A DNA stretch of 11,564 nt. Source: Gammaproteobacteria bacterium (GTDB lineage: Bacteria; Pseudomonadota; Gammaproteobacteria; Competibacterales; Competibacteraceae). This document shows, piece by piece, positions 6,861 to 11,564 of this stretch. The position numbers and the translations under genes are program-made. A model generated the notes under the pieces. That model saw only the letters and a list, made by a program, of their open reading frames with translations, ran no database searches and was not told where the DNA came from. The DNA lies in NCBI GenBank assembly GCA_020047885.1, contig JAIFNF010000028.1, positions 1 to 11,564 on the forward strand, given 5' to 3'. How positions within the stretch are numbered: the stretch's first letter is position 1; every line of letters starts with the position of its first letter.

Positions 6861-8191
6861 ACGAGAAGACGGTGAACGAGACCGATCCGGTACTGTTGCT
6901 CAACCCACGCCGTTCGGCGCTGGTGGCCGGTCATGCGAATACGGTGGAAGTGCTGATCCGCGTCCAAGCCCCGCCCCAGACGGGTGAACCCCGCCCCCCG
7001 TTCAATCTGGCGTTTGTGCTGGATCGCTCCGGCTCCATGAGCGGTCAGCCGCTGGCGGAAGCCTGTCGATGCGCCCACGCCATGATCCAGCAACTCGACG
7101 CTCGCGACCGAGCGGCGCTGGTGGTGTTTGATAACGAGATCAAGGTACTGGTCGCCAGCCAGCCGGTGGTGGATCAGCGGCCCTTTCAGCGGGCGCTGGC
7201 CACCGTGCAGTCCGGTGGGAATACCCACCTGCACGGCGGCTGGGTACAAGGCGCGGCGGAAGTCGCCGGTCACTTGCGCCCCGACGGCCTCAACCGGATC
7301 GTGCTGCTGTCCGACGGCAACGCCAACGAGGGACTCTGTGACCCGCCGGTGATCGCCCAGCAATGCGCCGAGCTGGCGGGCACTGGTGTGACCACCTCCA
7401 CCTATGGACTGGGCAACAGCTTCAACGAAGAACTGATGATCGGCATGGCCAAGGCCGGGAGGGGCAACGCCTACTACAGCGATACCGCCGACGATCTACT
7501 CGACAAATTCGATGAAGAATTCGCCCTGATGCAGGCCCTGTGCGCCCGGCAACTACAGGTGCTGGTGCGGACCGCGCCGGGCGTCAAACGAGAACTGCTC
7601 AATGACTACGTCGCCTGCGGCGAAGGCATCTGGCGGTTACCCGACCTGGCCTACGACGGTGAAGCCTGGGCCTTACTGCGCCTCCAAATCAGCCGCCAGG
7701 ATATCGAAGCTGCCGGCGATCAATCCATGCCACTACTGGAAGTCGAACTGGCCTGGACGGATTTGCAGGGACAAAGCCAGAGCGGCGTCTCCGCGACGTT
7801 GGCGTTGCCGATCTTACCGGTAGCAGCGTTCGGCGCGGTGTCGGAAGACGAACGCGTCACGGCGCGGTTGGCCGAAATTGAAAGCGCCGGCTTACAACTT
7901 CAAGCCCGCGCGGCCGCTCGCCAGGGGGATTGGCAGCGGGTCGATCAGTTGCTGGCCAAGGCCAAACGGCTGGCGCGGGACAATCCGTGGCTGGACGCCG
8001 TGGTCAGTGAGATGGAGAAACTGAGCGCCGCTCGTGACGAAGAACGGTTCAGCAAGGAAAGCTATTACTCTTCGCACCGGATGTCGAATCGATTAGCGTC
8101 CAAGGAAGAGTCGGTGCAGGAACCGGATAGTGGCGACGCTGTGCCCGCATTTCTGCGGCGTCAGTCCCGGCAGGGGAAGAAGAGCCAGTGA
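6857..8191 (+). CDS. VWA-domain protein with intact MIDAS
   Basis: This 444-residue soluble protein has a von Willebrand factor A domain at about residues 50-225. The metal-ion-dependent adhesion site is complete: DRSGS (D56, S58, S60), T123 (GGNTHLHGG) and D153 (LSDGN). The domain is followed by a beta-rich region (LQVLVRTAPGV onwards), a helical segment near 335-400 (ARLAEIESAGLQLQARAAAR, then WQRVDQLLAKAKRLARDNPW) and a polar basic tail. There is no signal peptide or membrane helix, so it is probably cytoplasmic. Intracellular VWA proteins usually act as metal-dependent scaffolds for chaperone, AAA+ or stress complexes. No such partner is visible here. It is coupled to the MerR-like regulator. 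The specific function is unknown. Confidence 0.88.
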   Translation: MNEKTVNETDPVLLLNPRRSALVAGHANTVEVLIRVQAPPQTGEPRPPFNLAFVLDRSGSMSGQPLAEACRCAHAMIQQLDARDRAALVVFDNEIKVLVASQPVVDQRPFQRALATVQSGGNTHLHGGWVQGAAEVAGHLRPDGLNRIVLLSDGNANEGLCDPPVIAQQCAELAGTGVTTSTYGLGNSFNEELMIGMAKAGRGNAYYSDTADDLLDKFDEEFALMQALCARQLQVLVRTAPGVKRELLNDYVACGEGIWRLPDLAYDGEAWALLRLQISRQDIEAAGDQSMPLLEVELAWTDLQGQSQSGVSATLALPILPVAAFGAVSEDERVTARLAEIESAGLQLQARAAARQGDWQRVDQLLAKAKRLARDNPWLDAVVSEMEKLSAARDEERFSKESYYSSHRMSNRLASKEESVQEPDSGDAVPAFLRRQSRQGKKSQ

Positions 8192-8657
8192 ACTCAACCT
8201 TCACCGAGACCTTTGTTGGGCGGACTCTCGACGCTAAGCCACGTTGATTTAGAGGCACGGTGGTCGCCATCGTCAGTCACTGGGCGATCGCGTCATCGCC
8301 GCCTCGGAGGCCTCGTTCACTCAAGCAGGGGCAGGCGTAAGGATTCCTTCGTCAATGAGTAACCAGCCGGGCTACTGACTAAAAAACCCCCGTAACAGGT
8401 TTTTTTCTGCACGATTTTCGCCTACGAATTCCTGACCTTTTCTTAGGCAATTATCGTTAAGCAAAACAATCCTTTTCTGTATATCCTAGAAAGACCGTTA
8501 CTTCTGATGGGTAGGTATCGATGGTCAATGTCCCTCCAAAATCCAGCTTAGCCGACCGTCTCAATTTGGGATGTCGAAAATCGGCTCAACGCCATACCAG
8601 TTGCGCGTTTGTGCGAAATCCTATGGGACTTTGGTGTCGTTTGTTTAAACGTACCCC
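8192..8657. other. 466-bp intergenic stretch without a convincing gene
   Basis: The stretch holds two small GC hairpins (GGCGAT/ATCGCC at 8283-8300 and GCCTC/GAGGC at 8301-8311) and an A-run/T-run hairpin (8381-8405). After that comes a more AT-rich 100 bp that could hold the promoter for the gene at 8658. A 45-residue open frame from ATG 8521 overlaps the next start by ATGA, but it has no ribosome site and unconvincing composition. I see no tRNA, IS end or CRISPR-like repeat. Confidence 0.5.
8381..8405. terminator. Terminator-like hairpin with A and T tracts
   Basis: AAAAAACC (8381-8388) pairs perfectly with GGTTTTTT (8398-8405) around the loop CCCGTAACA. The T-run extends the stem on the plus strand, and the mirrored A-run would serve the minus strand. 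It lies about 190 bp past the VWA stop. The stem is A/T-rich with only two G-C pairs, so it may be weak. Confidence 0.45.
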
Positions 8658-9362
8658 ATGATGGCGGCGGCAGCGCCTCCCCTGCTGCCGGCAACGTCAC
8701 TGAATATCGCCGCGTTGGCCGGGCTGTTTCGCCATACGACGAATTCTTACAAGTTCGTGTTCTTTCTGGCGCTGCTGGAGATACTCCGACGCGATCATTT
8801 CCAGGCGTCCCGGCCGTATTCCTATACGGAAATTACCGTGGAAATGCTCACCATCGCTGGGTTCGCCCATACGTTCAAGTTGTCGTTTGGAACACAGGAT
8901 ACCCTCGCGCAAAAGCTCGATGCTTTGGACTTGAATCTGCCTCCATCGCCCCCTTTGTTCGCTGGTGACTGCCAGGTATTGCGCACGGCGTTGCAGAACC
9001 GCGATCTCAAAGACGCGCAGCGCCTGATGGACTTCGTCCCGTATCGGTTGCTGATGCCGTTCCTGGAGCCGCAGTTGCAGGGGGTGGATAAAGGGGCTTG
9101 GCTGGTGTTCGAGAAGGCGCTGCCGAAAATCGCTAATACTCACTTTGCGACCGCCCGCCCCCTGTATCGCTTCAACAGCGATGACTATCGCGAGTGTGAG
9201 CGTACTACGGTGCATCCGGACTGGGCGGCGTATCTGGCCCGGCATGAGGCGCGGATCCACGACTGGGCGGCCTGGCACTGGCTCCAGTACATGCAGCGGC
9301 GCAACCCGGCCACGCCGGTGAGGGCCGATCACCTGTTTCCGCCCGCCCCGAGGGCGATCTGA
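8658..9362 (+). CDS. N-terminal domain of an HNH-endonuclease-type protein, HNH part absent
   Basis: The 234-residue product matches, from memory, the N-terminal region of a family of predicted restriction-like HNH endonucleases. Visible signatures are LNIAALAGLFRHTTNSYKF (residues 15-33), FFLALLEILRR, EITVEMLTIAGFAHTFKLSFG (59-78), TLAQKLDAL, the PYRLLMPFLEP region, and HDWAAWHWLQYMQRRNPATP (201-220) then LFPPAPR. In full-length relatives an HNH domain follows the LFPP segment; here the chain stops with RAI. It is either truncated or a stand-alone specificity or partner domain. The start is ATG 8658 or 8661; no good ribosome site is seen, and an in-frame stop lies just upstream. It is 8 bp from the next gene, so they are probably cotranscribed. 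Confidence 0.65.
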   Translation: MMAAAAPPLLPATSLNIAALAGLFRHTTNSYKFVFFLALLEILRRDHFQASRPYSYTEITVEMLTIAGFAHTFKLSFGTQDTLAQKLDALDLNLPPSPPLFAGDCQVLRTALQNRDLKDAQRLMDFVPYRLLMPFLEPQLQGVDKGAWLVFEKALPKIANTHFATARPLYRFNSDDYRECERTTVHPDWAAYLARHEARIHDWAAWHWLQYMQRRNPATPVRADHLFPPAPRAI

Positions 9363-9370
9363 GTCACCGT

Positions 9371-10510
9371 ATGGATAATCACGTCTTGCATGATCCGCAG
9401 GTATTGATCCTGCCCCACCCGATCCGCGTCGATGTTTGCTCCGGCGAACCGCATGATACCGAGGTGTTTCAACATCTGGGGGTGTTCGAGCCGTTACAGC
9501 CGCTGTTGCGCGATGCCGGGACGCCGACCGAGGCGATCCTCAATGATGTGCCGTGGATGCGCCCGGTGACGCAGAGGTATCTACAGCTTCTCGGCCACCA
9601 TCATCTCGGGTCGTTTATCCTGACCATGAACCGCGCCCGGTTGCGGGCTTATGGCGATCCCATTCTGGAGGTGACGCCCGCCTTGCAAACCCTGCTGGAT
9701 CAGACCGATGTCGAGGCCGGGTTGCCGGTGCGCTATCTGGAGCCACCGGAGCCGATGATCTATTTGCGGTTGGCGCACGGGAATCGGCTACAGGTGCCGC
9801 ATAAGCTCAGCGGGCTGCATGAGTGCGAAGGGGCCTATCTGGCCTGTTATACGCTGCCCGCCGGGCATGGGATGCTCAGCCGGGTCGGGCGACCCCGGTT
9901 ACTGGGGCTGGATCCGGCGAAACCGGCGCGGGTGATTGAGGTCGTCATTATTGGATCGCCGGTCGGCAAAGCGGATGCGCTGGATGATGCGTCACAGGAT
10001 TTTATCCTGTTTGTGCAGGATGAAGACGAGCCGCTGACGCAGGTGCTGGAACGGCATATCGCGTATTACAACAATCCGGCGGTGTACAGTCATCCGGGCA
10101 TGGCACCGGTGGATCCACAGGAAGTGGCGATGATCGGGCCGGTGGCCAAAGCGCTGGCCAAGGTGCTGCTGTATCTGCGCCTGCCGGAGGCAGAACGGCA
10201 GCCGGTGTTGGAACGCACCGAGCTGGCGGCAAAACTCCGGGCGTTCGGCAAGCTGAATGCGAAGCGTCGGACGCGGTTGGCGTTGGCGTATGACCGGACG
10301 CTGATTGGGCCGCGGGTGATTGTGGATGTGCCCGTGCCCGTGGCGGTGGTGACGGTTGAGGCCGAATCCGGGCGGACACTGCGGCCGCATTGGCGGCGCG
10401 GGCATTTCCGGCGATTAGTGGGCGAGGCCGGGCGGCTGACCTGGGTACGCCCGACGCTGGTGAAGGCCGCAGCAGCGTTTGGGCTGGAGCGGGCGACGCC
10501 TCGCGGGTAG
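9371..10510 (+). CDS. 379-residue protein of unknown function with C-terminal HWRRGH motif
   Basis: I do not recognise this protein as a whole. It is mixed alpha/beta with no membrane segment. Readable parts are MIYLRLAHGNRLQVP near the middle, LHECEGAYLACY, an acidic FILFVQDEDEPL, a helical region (AKALAKVLLYLRLPEAERQP), and a C-terminal block P339-H-W-R-R-G-H345 followed by LTWVRPTLV. A C-terminal RRGH block followed by a beta strand of the W..P..V type occurs in many phage and plasmid proteins of unknown function. From memory it also occurs in the type V-A anti-CRISPR AcrVA2, which ends in an RPHIRRGHW block. This suggests mobile-element origin, not a defined activity. It starts 8 bp after the previous gene with only a weak ribosome site. 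Confidence 0.6.
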   Translation: MDNHVLHDPQVLILPHPIRVDVCSGEPHDTEVFQHLGVFEPLQPLLRDAGTPTEAILNDVPWMRPVTQRYLQLLGHHHLGSFILTMNRARLRAYGDPILEVTPALQTLLDQTDVEAGLPVRYLEPPEPMIYLRLAHGNRLQVPHKLSGLHECEGAYLACYTLPAGHGMLSRVGRPRLLGLDPAKPARVIEVVIIGSPVGKADALDDASQDFILFVQDEDEPLTQVLERHIAYYNNPAVYSHPGMAPVDPQEVAMIGPVAKALAKVLLYLRLPEAERQPVLERTELAAKLRAFGKLNAKRRTRLALAYDRTLIGPRVIVDVPVPVAVVTVEAESGRTLRPHWRRGHFRRLVGEAGRLTWVRPTLVKAAAAFGLERATPRG

Positions 10511-10541
10511 GGGGCGCTCATGTGCGCTTTTTTACGCCCCC
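10510..10541 (+). terminator. Terminator-like nested hairpin after the HWRRGH gene
   Basis: GGGGGCG (10510-10516) and CGCCCCC (10535-10541) can pair over 7 bp. Inside lies GCGC...GCGC followed directly by TTTTTT. The inner hairpin plus T-run starts right after the stop codon and could end rightward transcription. The stem choice is uncertain. Confidence 0.4.
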
Positions 10542-10550
10542 TTCCCCTCC

Positions 10551-10577
10551 AAAACGTGAACGCCTGTTGGCGGCGTT
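10551..10577 (-). terminator. Possible terminator for the leftward gene pair
   Basis: On the minus strand AACGCC (10577-10572) and GGCGTT (10564-10559) form a perfect 6-bp stem with a 7-base loop, right after the stop of the 82-residue gene. CACGTTTT follows. The T-run is short, so this is tentative. Confidence 0.35.
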
Positions 10578-10579
10578 AT

Positions 10580-10828
10580 TTATGCGGCGAGGCGCTCGGG
10601 TTGGGCCACTTCCTGTGAGAAGAACTTACGCCGCCATGGATTGACGGGTTGCCCAGAACTATCGACTTCCACCCGAGTGCCACCACAGTAACTTTTTATG
10701 ATAAACCGCACCCATTTATCGCTGTTGTCCCGATCATGTCGAGCGAGGGTTTCCCGCACCGCGACCTTCAATTCCGCCAAGGTCCGGCACCGCTCAAACT
10801 GCTGTTGAAGATCGTCATCGAAGTTCAT
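10580..10828 (-). CDS. Small hypothetical protein coupled to the metallopeptidase-like gene
   Basis: The product is about 82 residues and soluble: MNFDDDLQQQFERCRTL, AELKVAVRETLARHDRDN, then KWVRFIIKSYC and a polar C-terminal part (NPWRRKFFSQEV). No family is recognised. I chose ATG 10828 over 10834 because it overlaps the TGA of the upstream gene (ATGA), and the AGGGG ribosome site is 6 bases away. The alternative start adds only MV. The coupling suggests the two products work together or are kept in fixed ratio. Confidence 0.6.
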   Translation of the reverse strand: MNFDDDLQQQFERCRTLAELKVAVRETLARHDRDNSDKWVRFIIKSYCGGTRVEVDSSGQPVNPWRRKFFSQEVAQPERLAA

Positions 10829-11564
10829 AACCATCCCCTTTGCTTGAACAATAAATCAATGGCCTCTGAAATGGGTTTAAAATCATCCCATTCCCAATAG
10901 CCTACTTCATTCTCAATCGCATAATCGGCCTGTTTTTTGAGTATGGTCGATCCACTCCGCAAAGCAACCCACTGAGCATAAGCGCGGCTCCACCATTCTG
11001 TTTCATCATTGAGATAGTCATAGGCTTTTGCATCGTGAGCATAACTTTGAATGCCTTGCGCGGATTTCGATAGCCGAATACTCAACAGAACATCCAGCAA
11101 GGCTCCTTTGGGATCGAGCGTTGCATACCCTTGCCCTGGAGCCAGAGCCTGATGGTCTAAAAAGTGCCCCACTTCGCAGGCCAGCGAGAATTCCTTGATC
11201 TTGGACAACGCCGCGATCCGAATCTTGAAAGCGTGAACCTGATCCCCCCAATACTCTCCATCGTTACCTTCCTTTAAATCCCGCGCCAACTCAATCGGCA
11301 ATGATGGCAAGTCCCCATCATCATGCGCCGCGTCAATCGCCGCCAGCGCCCGGCGGATCGGCGCATATTCGGGTACATCCGGGAAGTCGAAAGCAGCGCT
11401 CACGGGGCGCAACCGGTTAGGAATGATCAACTTTTCATCTTCCGCTAATGCGGTATCAACCGCCTTGAATGACAACCGCGCTGCTTTCACTTGTGGTATT
11501 TCTATCATCTCCCCCACCCTCTTCCACTGGTACAGCGGATCCTTCCCCTGATTATAGCCTCCAT
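10825..11564 (-). CDS. Phage-head-associated metallopeptidase-like protein with CEVGH motif; partial at the right edge
   Basis: From memory, the layout AIDAAHDDGDLPSLPIE, then SLACEVGHFLDH, then a C-terminal ETEWWSRAYAQWVALRSG and DDFKPISEAIDLLFKQRGWL, matches a zinc-metallopeptidase-like domain found at the C-terminus of phage head-morphogenesis and polyvalent proteins. That domain usually reads HExxH with a third ligand in an ExxxRAYAQY segment. Here the first His is Cys (C114-E115-V-G-H118, counted from GTG 11517), while E174 and another His (H122) remain. GTG 11517 (230 residues) and ATG 11508 are possible starts. The frame stays open upstream to the edge (QGKDPLYQWKRVGEM), so the gene probably begins outside. 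Against this, TATAAT at 11551-11556 on the minus strand could be a -10 box. Confidence 0.7.
   Translation of the reverse strand, partial: GGYNQGKDPLYQWKRVGEMIEIPQVKAARLSFKAVDTALAEDEKLIIPNRLRPVSAAFDFPDVPEYAPIRRALAAIDAAHDDGDLPSLPIELARDLKEGNDGEYWGDQVHAFKIRIAALSKIKEFSLACEVGHFLDHQALAPGQGYATLDPKGALLDVLLSIRLSKSAQGIQSYAHDAKAYDYLNDETEWWSRAYAQWVALRSGSTILKKQADYAIENEVGYWEWDDFKPISEAIDLLFKQRGWL

Noticed and set aside
8192..8460. Possible IS end or attachment site in the gap after the VWA gene
   Set aside because: The hairpins are short and unpaired with any other copy in the window; no target-site duplication or transposase remnant is readable.
8521..8661. 45-residue plus-strand frame overlapping the next start by ATGA
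   Set aside because: No ribosome site, unconvincing composition and no family resemblance; the ATGA overlap may be chance.
1..11564. CRISPR array, tRNA or rRNA genes
   Set aside because: No regularly spaced repeats, cloverleaf-like segments or rRNA signatures were seen by eye; a covariance-model scan was not possible.

Overview
The window looks like an accessory region of a Gammaproteobacterium-like genome. It has moderately high GC, strong AAGGAGG-type ribosome sites and TTGACA-type promoter boxes. The patches around 4800-5250 and 10650-11500 are more AT-rich and look mosaic. I cannot name the organism; environmental or activated-sludge gammaproteobacteria are a guess from the style of the gene content.

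Left block (1-5186): a SNF2-type helicase runs leftward (1-2302) and diverges from an SbcD/YhaO-type nuclease gene running rightward (2428-4803). Both look damaged. The helicase frame shifts near 397-440, and its real C-terminal part continues in another frame off the left edge. The nuclease is fused in frame to an internal piece of an SbcC/YhaN-type ATPase. That piece lacks the Walker A head and stops just before the expected ABC signature and Walker B region. Its 3' end meets, tail to tail, the 3' end of a leftward gene for a small secreted six-cysteine protein (about 4755-5186), as if a deletion had joined two truncated genes. A helicase beside an SbcCD-like pair suggests a DNA-repair or phage-defence cassette that has decayed or been remodelled.

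Middle block (5247-8191): a leftward run of small genes has products of 49 aa, 51 aa (frameshifted) and 150 aa and ends at a hairpin. It diverges from a rightward two-gene operon encoding a MerR-like regulator and a VWA-domain protein with a complete MIDAS motif. A perfect 8-bp inverted repeat overlaps the -35 box between the two units and is the best operator candidate in the window.

Right block (8192-11564): a 466-bp gap with a terminator-like hairpin is followed by two close rightward genes. The first resembles the N-terminal domain of a family that normally ends in an HNH nuclease, but the HNH part is absent. The second is a 379-aa protein of unknown function with a C-terminal HWRRGH motif of the kind seen in phage and plasmid proteins, including the anti-CRISPR AcrVA2. 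Two coupled leftward genes lie convergent to these. One is a phage-head-associated, metallopeptidase-like protein whose HExxH reads CEVGH and whose frame stays open to the window edge. The other is a small partner overlapping it by ATGA. The mixture of phage-like, defence-like and broken genes points to an integrated-element or defence-island setting.
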